Source of the DNA: Bacillota bacterium
GTDB lineage: Bacteria; Bacillota; Clostridia; Christensenellales; Aristaeellaceae
Direction of reading: 5' to 3'
NCBI GenBank assembly: GCA_023459275.1
Contig: JAEWVC010000064.1
Location: 86,655-150,654 of the forward strand
DNA length: 64,000 nucleotides
The notes under the pieces were generated by a model. That model saw nothing but the letters and a program-made list of their open reading frames with translations. It ran no database searches and had not been told where the DNA came from. The first letter of the stretch is position 1. Each line of letters opens with the position of its first letter. Shown here piece after piece: positions 8,050-17,008 of this stretch. Made by a program: the position numbers and the translations under genes.

Positions 8050-8083
8050 GGGCTTTCTTCCTCTCTTATTGGCATACGGTGCT

Positions 8084-8113
8084 ATTATATCATGCGATGG
8101 TTGTTCTTCCCAA
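8084..8113 (-). promoter_or_regulatory. Promoter for fRMsr
   Basis: On the minus strand TTGGGA (8113-8108), 18-bp spacer, TATAAT (8089-8084). The -10 is perfect, the -35 weak. The leader is about 30 bases. Confidence 0.55.
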
Positions 8114-8229
8114 CCGGAACCGGCAAAAAACAAACGGAAAGCGCGGTAAAATCCCTTTCCCGGGAAACGGAAACCGGCAGCTCTTCATTCTATAGCAGGA
8201 GCGAAAAAAATGAGCTTGCGGGAGGAAAC

Positions 8230-9333
8230 ATGTTCGGAAGTTGGAAGCGTCGGCTGATCCCCGGCATCCTGATGACGGCGGCGGGCATCGCCTCAATCTT
8301 TTATGTGAACCGGCTTGAGCAGGACTGGCTGAACAAACTGCTGGCCTGGGTCTTTATCACGGGGGTGCTGGGCGGGCCGGGCTTTATCGCCTTTGGAATC
8401 CGGTTTTTCTTGTACATTGCTGGTATCATGGGTACCCTTGTGCTAATACTGGTGCTGCCAAAGCCTTACTCCTCCATTCTGGCCGCCCTGTCGCTGGGCG
8501 GGGCGCTGGTTTCTGGAGTCCTTCAGGATCAGAAGAAAAAGCGCACAAAGCCGAAACGGGCTGGCGCGGGCGGGAAACGGGCCAGCCCGGCAGCCGGGCG
8601 GTCAAAGGCCGGCACAAAGCGGCCGCCCTCCCTCCGGTTCACCGCCAGGGAACTTGCCCTGGCATTGAATATCGCATCCGTGGCCGTGTTTGTATTTTGC
8701 CTGTTCCTGATAGACATCCGCACCTATCCGTATGGTATGGCGCTTTGCCTGGCATTGCCCCCCGCAGGGTTTGCCGCGTACGCCCTCAAGCCGGGTGTTT
8801 ATCTGTATGAAAGGAAAGATGAGTCAAAAACCATTAGGGGCAGCATCCTGCTCACGCTTCTTCTGCCCTGCACAGCCATGCTCCTGCGTTCAAACATGGA
8901 TCACAATATCATCGACTGGACGCCCGTATGGTACGATACGCTGGGGCTGGCGGTTATCCTGACCGCACTGTTCCTTTTATATTCCAAGGAATACAAAAAG
9001 CGCCGCTCCATCGCTTTCGCCGCGGCGCTTTTTATCCTGTTTTACAGCTACTGTGCGGTGGTGCAGGTCAATTGCGCCTTTGACCAAGGCGAGCCCGCCC
9101 GCCTGGCGGCTGTGGTGGAAAAAATGAACGTCAGCCACAGCAGCCGCTCCCCCGACAGGTATCATGTCCACGTCCTGATGGAAAATGAAACCCGGGACCT
9201 GACTGTGGGCAAGAAGACCTACGGCCAGATCGCCGTAGGCGATGTGGTGGATGTAGAGGTGCGCCCCGGCGTGCTGGGCATCCGGCATGCATATATCAAG
9301 GTGAGCCAGACGGATCAGTCCACCACCAGGTAG
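8230..9333 (+). CDS. Multi-pass membrane protein, unknown
   Basis: A 367-residue protein I do not recognise. It has about three N-terminal membrane helices (residues 10-90), a very basic linker (KKKRTKPKRAGAGGKR and following, residues about 99-135), then about five more helices, and a C-terminal soluble domain of about 90 residues (DLTVGKKTYGQIAVGDVVDVEV) with beta-type pattern. GGGAGG precedes ATG 8230. The last 19 bases overlap the end of the convergent LCP gene. The basic linker could bind an anionic polymer or RNA, but that is a guess. Confidence 0.7.
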   Translation: MFGSWKRRLIPGILMTAAGIASIFYVNRLEQDWLNKLLAWVFITGVLGGPGFIAFGIRFFLYIAGIMGTLVLILVLPKPYSSILAALSLGGALVSGVLQDQKKKRTKPKRAGAGGKRASPAAGRSKAGTKRPPSLRFTARELALALNIASVAVFVFCLFLIDIRTYPYGMALCLALPPAGFAAYALKPGVYLYERKDESKTIRGSILLTLLLPCTAMLLRSNMDHNIIDWTPVWYDTLGLAVILTALFLLYSKEYKKRRSIAFAAALFILFYSYCAVVQVNCAFDQGEPARLAAVVEKMNVSHSSRSPDRYHVHVLMENETRDLTVGKKTYGQIAVGDVVDVEVRPGVLGIRHAYIKVSQTDQSTTR

Positions 9334-10238
9334 CTATTCTCCAGATAATCCCATATAGCTGCCCGGCAGGCATCAAAATCGATCTCCCGGGTGGACATAC
9401 CAGCGTAAGTAATGGGGGTATAAGCCCCTTCGAAGGGGACTTGAAGTTCCTCAATCGTCAGGCCACGAAGCTCCATGGCATACTGCACGGCTTCGATCAT
9501 CTCCCCCATGGACAGGTTGGTCAGCAGGCTGTTGTCGAGGATGGCATCCATCAGCTCCAGGGCCTTGTCCATGGTGATCGTGCGGCATTGGTCGGCCAAT
9601 GTGGAAAGCACCGTGCGCACGCGCTGGGTGCGCATCAGGTCACCGCCGCCGCCCACCTTGCGGATGCGCATATAGATCACCGCCGAATGCCCCCTGAAGT
9701 GGTAAGTGCCCGCATACGCCATCCTGGGAACGGTGGAATCCACCGGGATGGCGTAGCGCTTCAGATAAGCGGCCTCCGTGTTGGTAACGGTGATGTCCAC
9801 GCCGCCCAGCACATCGATGATGGTTTGGATCTGATTCATATCAAACAAAAGATATTTTTCGATCCGGACACCAAAATGGGTGCTGAGCACGCTGCACAGG
9901 GCATCCAGCCCATAGTTTTTGGCGATATAGTTGACGCGGCCGATCACGCCGTCCGGGCGTGTGACCAGCATCTCCCGGCTGAAGGAGGTAAGCATCACCC
10001 GTTTGGCGCGGGTGTCCAGCGTCAGGAGCACGATACCATCCGTATTGCCCAGGTTGTTCACCTTGCCGTGCCATTGGTCCACGCACAGCAGCAGGTAATG
10101 GTGCTGCCCCTCCACCACGGGGGGAAGCTGCTCCCAGGGAATAACCGTGATGGGCTTGGGCGTATCGGCCAAAGCGAGTGGGATGGTACCCAGGCAAAGC
10201 AAAAGGGCCAGCAGCAGAGCAATACGGCGCTTGAACAC
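9315..10238 (-). CDS. LytR-CpsA-Psr (LCP) family protein
   Basis: A 307-residue exported protein. LCP enzymes attach teichoic acids or other anionic glycopolymers to peptidoglycan. The signature is present: DGIVLLTLDTRAKRVMLTSFSRE, GRVNYIAKNYG, VLGGVDITV, and the C-terminal GGGGDLMRTQRVR block with catalytic arginines. An N-terminal segment (residues 1-25) ends ALA-D, more like a cleaved signal than the usual anchor. GTG 10238 has AAAGGAGAAT a few bases upstream and is preferred over a longer start. The gene's 3' end overlaps the convergent membrane gene by 19 bases. Confidence 0.88.
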   Translation of the reverse strand: MFKRRIALLLALLLCLGTIPLALADTPKPITVIPWEQLPPVVEGQHHYLLLCVDQWHGKVNNLGNTDGIVLLTLDTRAKRVMLTSFSREMLVTRPDGVIGRVNYIAKNYGLDALCSVLSTHFGVRIEKYLLFDMNQIQTIIDVLGGVDITVTNTEAAYLKRYAIPVDSTVPRMAYAGTYHFRGHSAVIYMRIRKVGGGGDLMRTQRVRTVLSTLADQCRTITMDKALELMDAILDNSLLTNLSMGEMIEAVQYAMELRGLTIEELQVPFEGAYTPITYAGMSTREIDFDACRAAIWDYLENSYLVVD

Positions 10239-10271
10239 AGCGGATTCTCCTTTATACGATATCAAGGGGTA

Positions 10272-10285
10272 TATCACTGGTGATA
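10272..10285. promoter_or_regulatory. Palindrome upstream of the LCP gene
   Basis: TATCAC-TG-GTGATA is a perfect 14-bp dyad 34 bases upstream of the LCP start codon. It could be an operator. No convincing -35/-10 pair was found beside it, though TATAAA occurs nearer the gene. The rest of the 10239-10539 gap holds a bulged hairpin (10307-10331) and a dispersed repeat. Confidence 0.35.
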
Positions 10286-10452
10286 CTAACGGCAGAAAAA
10301 TCCAGAATCATCCCTCATGAAGGGTGATGATATACCGGGCTTCAATATACCACATTTTATACTCCTTGGCAAAGAAAAGGATAGAGGCATTTGTAAAACC
10401 TCTATCCCGGATGGCAATCGGCCCCTTGCAGAAAGACCCAGTCAATTTCCCC

Positions 10453-10521
10453 CATATGAAGTTTTTAAGGGAGGGGTGCAGGGAGGGGAATTTTTACAAA
10501 AGCTCCCCTCCCCGCCAAAAT
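10453..10521 (+). repeat. Dispersed hairpin repeat, family A copy 1
   Basis: Begins CCATATGAAGTTTTT, then GGGAGGGG...TTTTTACAAAAG...CCCCTCCCCGCCAAAA. The arms form a hairpin around a TTTACAAAA loop. Similar copies start at about 36331, 38642, 53152 (partial) and 63936, all in the same orientation. It lies just past the 3' end of serA. Confidence 0.8.
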
Positions 10522-10539
10522 AATCATCCCGCCTCCCCC

Positions 10540-11712
10540 TCAGCGCCAATACCGCACCTTGATAACGCCGGGCTGGGCGTTAAGCTCCGCCACCAGTTCC
10601 TCGGTGGGCACCTGGCTCAATTCCATGACGGTGACGGCCATTTCCTTCAGGCTTTTGTTGATCATGTTGTTGATGTTGATGCCCTCTCTGGAAATGGCGG
10701 CGGAAATACTGCTGACCATGTTGGGCACGTTGTCATGGATAAGCAGGATACGGCAGCCCTCCGGCTGGCCGGAAAGTACGATCTCCGGCATGTTGACGCT
10801 GTTGCGGATGGTGCCTGTTTCCAGATAATCCCGAAGCTGCGCGGCAGCCATGCGGGCGCAGTTCTCCTCACTCTCCGGGGTAGATGCTCCCAGATGGGGG
10901 ATGCAGATGACGTTTTTCACACCCAGCATATCGTCGGTGGGAAAGTCCGTCACATAGCCGCCAAGCTTCCCTGCGGCGATGGCTGTACGGCAGGCTTCGC
11001 CGTCCACCAGTTCGGCACGGCTGAAGTTCAAAAGGCGTGCGCCCGTTTTCATCTGGCCGATGAGCGCATGGTTGAACATGTTTTTCGTATTGGCGCTCAG
11101 CGGCACGTGCACGGTGACATAGTCGGACTTCTGCAAAAGCTCCTCCAGGGAGGCAGCGCGCTTGATGGCCCGGGACAGGGACCAGGCGTGCTCCACGGTG
11201 ATGAAGGGGTCCAGGCCGATGACCTCCATCCCCAAGCCGTTTGCGGCGCTGTTGGCCACCAGCGCGCCGATGGCTCCCAAGCCGATGACGCCCAGGGTCT
11301 TGCCCCTAAGTTCCGGCCCCACGAACTGCCCTTTTCCCTTTTCCACCAGTTTGGCCACAGCCTCCCCCTGGCCCTTCAGGGAAGCGGCCCACTGGATGCC
11401 CCCAAAGATATCGCGGCTGCACAGAAGCAGGCCGGACATCACCAATTCCGCCACGGCATTGGCGTTGGCGCCGGGTGTGTTGAACACCACCACGCCCCGC
11501 CTGCTCATGGCGTCGATGGGGATATTGTTGACGCCGGCTCCCGCCCGGGCGATGGCCAGCAGGCTGCCGGGCAGGTTCATAGTGTGCATGTCGGCACTGC
11601 GCACCAGAACGGCGTCAGGGACAGGCTCGTCCCGTGTGACGGTGTACTGATCGGCGGAAAGCTGGCTGTGAATGATATCGGAAATCTCGTTGAGTGTTTG
11701 GATCTTGTACAT
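10540..11712 (-). CDS. serA: D-3-phosphoglycerate dehydrogenase
   Basis: A 390-residue enzyme of the short SerA type that oxidises 3-phosphoglycerate, the first step of serine synthesis. Residues 1-300 are the D-2-hydroxyacid dehydrogenase core with the NAD-binding GLGAIG (144-149), the substrate loop RAGAGVNNIP, and the catalytic region NFSRAELVDGEA ... IPHLGAST. Residues about 320-390 are a C-terminal ACT domain (RILLIHDNVPNMVSSIS) that likely gives serine feedback. AAGGAGCG precedes ATG 11712. It lies 91 bases downstream of serC in the same operon; that gap carries a family B repeat. No serB was seen. Confidence 0.93.
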   Translation of the reverse strand: MYKIQTLNEISDIIHSQLSADQYTVTRDEPVPDAVLVRSADMHTMNLPGSLLAIARAGAGVNNIPIDAMSRRGVVVFNTPGANANAVAELVMSGLLLCSRDIFGGIQWAASLKGQGEAVAKLVEKGKGQFVGPELRGKTLGVIGLGAIGALVANSAANGLGMEVIGLDPFITVEHAWSLSRAIKRAASLEELLQKSDYVTVHVPLSANTKNMFNHALIGQMKTGARLLNFSRAELVDGEACRTAIAAGKLGGYVTDFPTDDMLGVKNVICIPHLGASTPESEENCARMAAAQLRDYLETGTIRNSVNMPEIVLSGQPEGCRILLIHDNVPNMVSSISAAISREGININNMINKSLKEMAVTVMELSQVPTEELVAELNAQPGVIKVRYWR

Positions 11713-11751
11713 AAGGCGCGCTCCTTACTCTCACTTCTGATTCTATCAATA

Positions 11752-11802
11752 GGGATTTCCAAGGGATCGATCCCTTGGGCGGGGTCCAGAGCAGCACCCC
11801 CG
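11752..11802 (-). repeat. Dispersed double-hairpin repeat, family B copy 1
   Basis: CCAAGGGATCGATCCCTTGG hairpin followed by GCGGGGTCC and a GC-rich part. It abuts the serC stop codon (11804). Related copies are at 53076, 54701, 54838 and 55902. It lies inside the serC-serA operon, where it could shape expression of serA. Confidence 0.75.
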
Positions 11803-11803
11803 A

Positions 11804-12886
11804 TTACTTGTTTCCCTGCTCGAACTTCTTCATAAAATCCACCAGAGCCTTCACGCCTTCCAGAGGCATGGCGTTGTAGATGCTGGCGCGCATGCCGCCA
11901 ACAGAACGGTGGCCTTTCAGATTGACCAGGCCGTTCTTCGCGGCCTCTTTGACGAACAGGTCGTCCGTTTCCTCGCTGCCGGTTACAAAGGTCACGTTCA
12001 TGCGGCTGCGGCAGGCCTTTTGGGCTGTGGGCTTGAAGAGCCTGCTCTCCTCAAGATAACCGTAGAGAAGGTCTGCCTTCTCCGTGTTGATCTTCTCGAT
12101 GGCGGGAACGCCGCCCAGATCCTTCAGCCACTGGAAGCCCAGTTTGGCCAGGTAGATACCGTAGGTGTTGGGGGTGTTGTACATGCTGCCGGCTTTGGCT
12201 TCCACTTCCCAGTTGAGCAGCTTCGGGCAAAGGGGGTTTGCGCGGCCCAGCAGGTTTTTTTTCACGATCACCACGCACAGGCCGCTGGGGCCGATGTTCT
12301 TCTGCGCACCGGCGTACAGAACACCGAATTTAGAAATATCGTAGACCTCGCTCAGGATATTGCTGCTGGCGTCAGCCACCAGCGGTACGCTGCCCGTATC
12401 GGGCAGCGTTGTGTACCGTGTGCCGTAAATAGTGTTGTTGGTGGTGATATGGCAGTAATCCGCTTCGGGGTCAAGGGCTGAAGCCTTGATTTCGGGCACA
12501 TAGGCATAGTTGTCCGCCCGGCTGGAGGCGGCAATGTTTACCGTGCCGTAGCGGGACGCTTCCTCCGCCGCCAGGTGGGCGAAGTTGCCGCTGTCGATAT
12601 AATCCGCCTTTTTGCTGCCGGTTAAAAGGTTCAGCGGCACGGCGGAAAATTGCAAAGTGGCGCCGCCCTGCAGGAAAAGCACCTCATATTCCTCCGGGAT
12701 GGCCATCAGCTCCCGCAGGAGCGCGACCGCCGCATCGTAGATCTCCAGGTACATCTTGCTGCGGTGGCTCATCTCCATTACCGACATGCCTGTCTGCCCA
12801 TAGGCAACAAGCTCCTGCTGGGCTTTTTGCAAAACGGGCAGCGGCAGCATGGCGGGACCCGGGGCATAATTGTAGACGCGCTCCAT
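11804..12886 (-). CDS. serC: Phosphoserine aminotransferase
   Basis: A 360-residue PLP enzyme that converts 3-phosphohydroxypyruvate and glutamate to phosphoserine, the second step of serine synthesis. The family start NYAPGPAMLP, the EMSHRS block and the PLP lysine K196 in YAGAQKNIGPSG are all present; the usual length is about 360. ATG 12886 is chosen because AAGGAGG lies 8 bases upstream, and a longer frame lacks this. serC is first in the operon with serA. It is divergent from the GH13 gene, with both promoters in a 280-base gap. Confidence 0.95.
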   Translation of the reverse strand: MERVYNYAPGPAMLPLPVLQKAQQELVAYGQTGMSVMEMSHRSKMYLEIYDAAVALLRELMAIPEEYEVLFLQGGATLQFSAVPLNLLTGSKKADYIDSGNFAHLAAEEASRYGTVNIAASSRADNYAYVPEIKASALDPEADYCHITTNNTIYGTRYTTLPDTGSVPLVADASSNILSEVYDISKFGVLYAGAQKNIGPSGLCVVIVKKNLLGRANPLCPKLLNWEVEAKAGSMYNTPNTYGIYLAKLGFQWLKDLGGVPAIEKINTEKADLLYGYLEESRLFKPTAQKACRSRMNVTFVTGSEETDDLFVKEAAKNGLVNLKGHRSVGGMRASIYNAMPLEGVKALVDFMKKFEQGNK

Positions 12887-12992
12887 AAAACAGCCTCCTT
12901 GCATTTTTTCCCTTTCAAACACTGGATCGGATCATTCCCGATCTATGTGGGACGTTTTTTGCCCTGTGGGCAAATAATGAACCAATGCCTTT

Positions 12993-13021
12993 ATTATGCT
13001 GTTTCCCATGCAAAATTGCAA
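12993..13021 (-). promoter_or_regulatory. Candidate promoter for serC-serA
   Basis: On the minus strand TTGCAA (13021-13016), 17-bp spacer, CATAAT (12998-12993). This would give a leader of about 100 bases. Confidence 0.5.
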
Positions 13022-13076
13022 GAGGGGAACAGCAAAAAAACATCCCAACTTGCCGGTATACGCATTCTGCACCGCC

Positions 13077-13105
13077 TTGACAGCCGGGGGATGCTCTGCT
13101 ATACT
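13077..13105 (+). promoter_or_regulatory. Sigma-A promoter for the GH13 gene
   Basis: TTGACA (13077-13082), 17-bp spacer, TATACT (13100-13105). Predicted start about 13112, inside the cre-like box. Confidence 0.82.
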
Positions 13106-13108
13106 CCA

Positions 13109-13122
13109 TGCAAACGATTGCA
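13109..13122. promoter_or_regulatory. cre-like operator (LacI/CcpA type) at the GH13 start site
   Basis: TGCAAACGATTGCA fits the catabolite-response consensus TGNAANCGNTNNCA at every fixed position. Placed on the predicted transcription start, it should act by repression, through CcpA or a local LacI-family maltodextrin regulator. The first 12 bases recur exactly at 40701. Confidence 0.7.
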
Positions 13123-13165
13123 TTTCCATCGTTTGTTTTGTTTTTGCAAGAGGAGGAATCCCTTC

Positions 13166-14929
13166 ATGAAAAGCCTCGACCTTGGCGCCATCTATCACCA
13201 GCCCTGGCTGGAATACCGGCACGCGCTGAAGGACGGCCGAGTATGCATACGCATCCGCACCGGGAGGGAGGATTGGGAAAGCGGCGAGCTGTGGGCGGCC
13301 GACATGTATGGGGAAGGCCCTTCCATGGCGCGGGCCCAAAAGCTGCCCATGGAAAGGATGTGGCGGGACGAGAGCCATGACTGGTATGAATGCGTATTTG
13401 CCCCCTCCGACCCGCGGATCCATTACTTGTTCCAATTATCAAAAGAGGGATTTTCCCTGATGGTGGATCAAGACGGCATCTATCCCAAGGGAACAAAAGC
13501 GCCGGAGGACATGGTACCCTTCCCCTTCGCCTATGCCTACCCCGCGCAGGCGAAGCCGGCTTGGGCCAGGGGCTGTGTGGGATACCAGATTTTCCCCGAC
13601 AGGTTCCGGCGGGCGGAGCAGGAGCCGGAAGCCCAGCCTGTGGAGCCCTGGGATTCCACAAGGTATGCCAATGAATTCAGGTTCGGAGGCAATTTGAATG
13701 GCATCCGCCAGGCGGTGCCCTATTTGAAGGAGCTTGGCGTCGGGGTCGTCTATATGACGCCCATCTTTGCAAGCAATACCTCCCACCGGTACAACACCTT
13801 CGATTATTTTACGGTGGACCCGCTGCTGGGCACGCTGAAAGATTTGCAAGCCCTTTCGGACGAATTGCATGCCGCGGGCATCCGCATTGTGCTGGACGGG
13901 GTGTTCAACCACTGCGGCACAAAGTTCCCGCCCTTTGTGGACGCCCAGGAGAAAGGACTGGACAGCGAATATTTCGACTGGTTCTTTTTCGACCGGGAAA
14001 AATGCCCCTGCGGTTATCTGACCTTTGGCCACACGCCGGAGATGCCCAAGCTGAACCTGAAGAACGAAGCCGCAGCCGCCTATTTCATACAGGTGGGCAC
14101 CTATTGGATCACAAAAGCCCATGTGGACGGCTGGCGGCTGGATGTTTCTCCGGAGGTATGGCCGGATTTCTGGCGGCAGTTCCGGCGTGCGGTTTTTTTG
14201 GAAAACCCGGACGCGCTGCTGGTGGCGGAGTGCTGGGACGACTCCCGCCAGTGGGTGACCCAGGGAGACATGTTTGACGGCACGATGCATTACGTGCTGT
14301 CCAGGGCCGTTTGGCTGTATTTCGCGGAGCGGAAGATCAGCCTGCAGGAGTTCGACTTCCGGGTGAACCGGGCCATGGCCATGTACCCCGAGGCGGTGCA
14401 GGAGGTTTTGTGGAACTTCCTGGGCAGCCACGACACGCCCAGGTTCATTACCAGGGCGGAGGGAGACGAGAGCCGGCTGAAGGCGGCCGTGTTTTTTCAG
14501 ATGACCCATCCTGGTGTGCCCATCATCTACTATGGGGACGAATTGGGGCTGATGGGCGGACCGGACCCGGACTGCCGCCGTCCCATGCCCTGGGATAAGG
14601 CGGAGGGAAACCCGTTGCTGGCTTTCTATAAGCGGCTGACCGCCCTGCGGGGCAGCAGCGAAGCGCTGCGCCTGGGCACTTTTCAAACATGGCGCGTGAA
14701 AGAGAACGGCCTGTACGCCTACTTGCGCAGGAGCGAAACCCAGGAGGTATTGGTGGTCCTGAACACATCGGACACAGCTGCGGACGGCATGGTTGACCTT
14801 CCCAAGGCTTTTCAGGGCAGGGAAACATGGACGGACAGCGTTTCCAGTAAACCACTCCCCGTGACAGGCGGATCTGTCCGGGCAGTGCTTTCGCCCGGAG
14901 AGGGGCTCGTGCTGCTCAGGGAAATCTGA
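13166..14929 (+). CDS. GH13 alpha-glycosidase (neopullulanase/cyclomaltodextrinase type)
   Basis: A 587-residue, probably cytosolic enzyme acting on maltodextrins, cyclodextrins or pullulan fragments. Residues about 1-130 are an N-terminal beta domain of the CBM34 kind. Residues 135-500 are the GH13 barrel, with nucleophile D326 (DGWRLDVSPE), acid/base E355 (LLVAECWDD) and transition-state D423 (FLGSHDTPR). A C-terminal beta domain ends GEGLVLLREI. It lacks a signal peptide. AGGAGG lies 9 bases before ATG 13166; longer upstream frames run across the promoter. A cre-like site at its start implies carbohydrate-responsive control. Confidence 0.9.
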   Translation: MKSLDLGAIYHQPWLEYRHALKDGRVCIRIRTGREDWESGELWAADMYGEGPSMARAQKLPMERMWRDESHDWYECVFAPSDPRIHYLFQLSKEGFSLMVDQDGIYPKGTKAPEDMVPFPFAYAYPAQAKPAWARGCVGYQIFPDRFRRAEQEPEAQPVEPWDSTRYANEFRFGGNLNGIRQAVPYLKELGVGVVYMTPIFASNTSHRYNTFDYFTVDPLLGTLKDLQALSDELHAAGIRIVLDGVFNHCGTKFPPFVDAQEKGLDSEYFDWFFFDREKCPCGYLTFGHTPEMPKLNLKNEAAAAYFIQVGTYWITKAHVDGWRLDVSPEVWPDFWRQFRRAVFLENPDALLVAECWDDSRQWVTQGDMFDGTMHYVLSRAVWLYFAERKISLQEFDFRVNRAMAMYPEAVQEVLWNFLGSHDTPRFITRAEGDESRLKAAVFFQMTHPGVPIIYYGDELGLMGGPDPDCRRPMPWDKAEGNPLLAFYKRLTALRGSSEALRLGTFQTWRVKENGLYAYLRRSETQEVLVVLNTSDTAADGMVDLPKAFQGRETWTDSVSSKPLPVTGGSVRAVLSPGEGLVLLREI

Positions 14930-15070
14930 TATGCGCTTACGCGGTTCCATCCTTTGCATGCTGAGGGCAGGGAGAGCATTCGCCCGCCCTAAGTCACTTC
15001 CTTCTATTTTCCCTTCATCCGGCTGTTGCACTTGCAGTGTACATTCGGCCGCAGGATTCCTGACAGTCTG

Positions 15071-15096
15071 AAGCGGCGGGTGATAGCCCGCCGCTT
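15071..15096 (+). terminator. Hairpin between the convergent GH13 and ABC exporter genes
   Basis: A perfect 10-bp stem (AAGCGGCGGG and CCCGCCGCTT) with a 6-base loop. It is T-rich on the plus side and lies 35 bases past the exporter stop on the minus side, so it may serve both strands. Confidence 0.65.
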
Positions 15097-15130
15097 TCAT
15101 GTTTGGAATGGGCAGCATCCGGCATCGTTC

Positions 15131-17008
15131 CTATTTCCCGGCCCCATCCACATAATGCTGCGCCTGGGCGTTCCAGAGGGTGGCATACAGGCCCTGCGCG
15201 TCGCAAAGCAGCGCCGCGTGGCCGCCGTGCTGCAGAAGGCGCCCGTTTTCGAAAACGGCGATCTCATCGCAAAAGCGGCAGGAAGAAAGCCGGTGGGAGA
15301 TAAAGATTGCGGTACGGCCGCCAATGGTTTTATCAAAGGTGGAATACACCTCAAATTCAGCGATAGGGTCCAGCGCCGCCGTCGGCTCATCCAGCACGAC
15401 CATCGGCGCGTTTTTGTACAGTGCCCTGGCCAGCGCAATCTTCTGGGCCTCGCCGCCGGATATTTGAACCCCGTCCTCGTCGAAGTTTTTGTACAGCGTG
15501 CTGTCAATGCCCTCCGGCATGCGTTTGAGCCGCTGGGCAAAGCCCGCGTCATCCAAGCATTGCTCCGCCTTTTGATTGTCCGGAGTGCCGGATACCGCCA
15601 CGTTTTGGGAAAGCGGCAGGGGAAACAGCTTGAAATCCTGGAACACCACGGAAAACAGCGCGTGATACTGGGCATAGTCATAGGTTTTGATGTCCGCGCC
15701 GTTAAGAAGGATCTCTCCTTCCGTGGGATCATACAGGCGGCACAGCAGCTTCACCAGGGTGGTCTTGCCGCTTCCGTTGGGCCCCACGATGGCCAGCCGC
15801 TTTCCGGCCCGCAGGGTAAGATTCACGTGCCGGAGCACAAACGCTTGCGTTCCGGGATAACGGAAGGAAACATCGCGGAACTCAAAGACCAGGTCCCGTC
15901 CATCAAGGGGCGGAACGGCCTGCGTTCCCTTCTGGATCAAGGGAGGCATCTTTATATAGTCCAGCAGGGGCTTTACATATTCGGCGTTGTTCATCAGCTG
16001 CGCCCAGTCGGATACCAGCGAACCCAAAGCGGCGGAAAGCGCAGCAATGGCCCCCACATACCTAAGAACGTCGCCGATCTCATACATGCCCACCATGGCC
16101 CGAAGGCCGATCAGCAGGTACGTGCCGCCGCTGACCGCCGCCTGCATGGCGCTGCTCAGCCCGTTTTCCCGCCCCATAAAGCGGAAGAACCGGAACCAGG
16201 CCCGCGTATCGAACGCCTGCTCAAAAATGCGCATCAGCGCCGGCTGCTGGCCGTAAAGGCGGATGTCCTTGGCCGCCTCGTCCGCTTCCAGGTACTTGTT
16301 GTAATACCAGGCCGATGTGTTCGATTTTGCGTTTTCCCTGAACACCTCCTGCAGCATGCCATTTTCCTTGCGCTGGTACAGCGCCGTCAGCACAAGCCCG
16401 GCAGCCATCAGCCCGGCCAATAGAAGCGCGGCCCAGGGAGAGGTGGCAAAGCTGCGCACGTACACCGCTTTGGAAGAAAACAGGCCGGAAAGCATCAAAA
16501 GAGCGAAGACCAGTCCGAAAAAATTCTGCGCCACGGGCTGTATGCGAAAAAAACAGCCAAAAAGGCCAAGGCCATTGCCCACCATTTTGGTATTCATGTC
16601 CGCCAGCTTTTCATGAAGCCCGCTGTCCTCGGTGTAGGCATAATCCATCTGGGCAAATTGCTCCGCAATCAGAAGGTTGATCCTGGGAGCGGCCAGGGAA
16701 TCGCGGCTCAGTTCAACAGTGCGGGACAGATAGGCATTAACCACCGTGATCAAAAGCGTGGAAAGAACCGCGCCGCCGGCGTAAAGGGTGATCGACCGGA
16801 TATCCCGCGTTCCTGCCAGAACGTTCAGGATCCGGGAAGAAAAGAATAGCACGGCGATGGGCTGCAGCGCGGTGAGAAAAGACAATGCCAGCAGGCATGG
16901 AAAATAGGAAGGTGTGGTCTTGGCGATGATGCGGCTGCCCTCGAATGTTATGCGCAGGCTTGCCCCAAGGCCAAGCCTTTTTTTCGTATCCCGCTGCCTT
17001 TCAGCCAT
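15131..17008 (-). CDS. ABC exporter, membrane plus ATPase half (second of pair)
   Basis: A 625-residue half-exporter. Residues about 30-330 are the six-helix transmembrane domain. Residues about 375-615 are the ATPase with Walker A GPNGSGKTT, signature ISGGEAQKIALARAL, Walker B VVLDEP with catalytic glutamate, and switch histidine in FISHRLSS. ATG 17008 overlaps the stop of the preceding exporter gene, so the two are translationally coupled and probably form a heterodimer. Both halves keep consensus catalytic residues. The substrate is unknown; drug, lipid or peptide export are all possible. Confidence 0.88.
   Translation of the reverse strand: MAERQRDTKKRLGLGASLRITFEGSRIIAKTTPSYFPCLLALSFLTALQPIAVLFFSSRILNVLAGTRDIRSITLYAGGAVLSTLLITVVNAYLSRTVELSRDSLAAPRINLLIAEQFAQMDYAYTEDSGLHEKLADMNTKMVGNGLGLFGCFFRIQPVAQNFFGLVFALLMLSGLFSSKAVYVRSFATSPWAALLLAGLMAAGLVLTALYQRKENGMLQEVFRENAKSNTSAWYYNKYLEADEAAKDIRLYGQQPALMRIFEQAFDTRAWFRFFRFMGRENGLSSAMQAAVSGGTYLLIGLRAMVGMYEIGDVLRYVGAIAALSAALGSLVSDWAQLMNNAEYVKPLLDYIKMPPLIQKGTQAVPPLDGRDLVFEFRDVSFRYPGTQAFVLRHVNLTLRAGKRLAIVGPNGSGKTTLVKLLCRLYDPTEGEILLNGADIKTYDYAQYHALFSVVFQDFKLFPLPLSQNVAVSGTPDNQKAEQCLDDAGFAQRLKRMPEGIDSTLYKNFDEDGVQISGGEAQKIALARALYKNAPMVVLDEPTAALDPIAEFEVYSTFDKTIGGRTAIFISHRLSSCRFCDEIAVFENGRLLQHGGHAALLCDAQGLYATLWNAQAQHYVDGAGK

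Noticed and set aside
10324..11835. A 503-codon plus-strand frame across serA
   Set aside because: It is the shadow of serA, which has full family motifs and a good start on the minus strand; the frame also crosses a dispersed repeat.
12650..13165. N-terminal extension of the GH13 protein upstream of 13166
   Set aside because: It would cross the promoter, the cre-like box and the antisense serC coding region; ATG 13166 has an ideal ribosome site.
13439..15118. A 559-codon open frame antisense to the GH13 gene
   Set aside because: It mirrors the codon bias of the real gene on the other strand, has no ribosome site, runs through the terminator and shows no recognisable motif.
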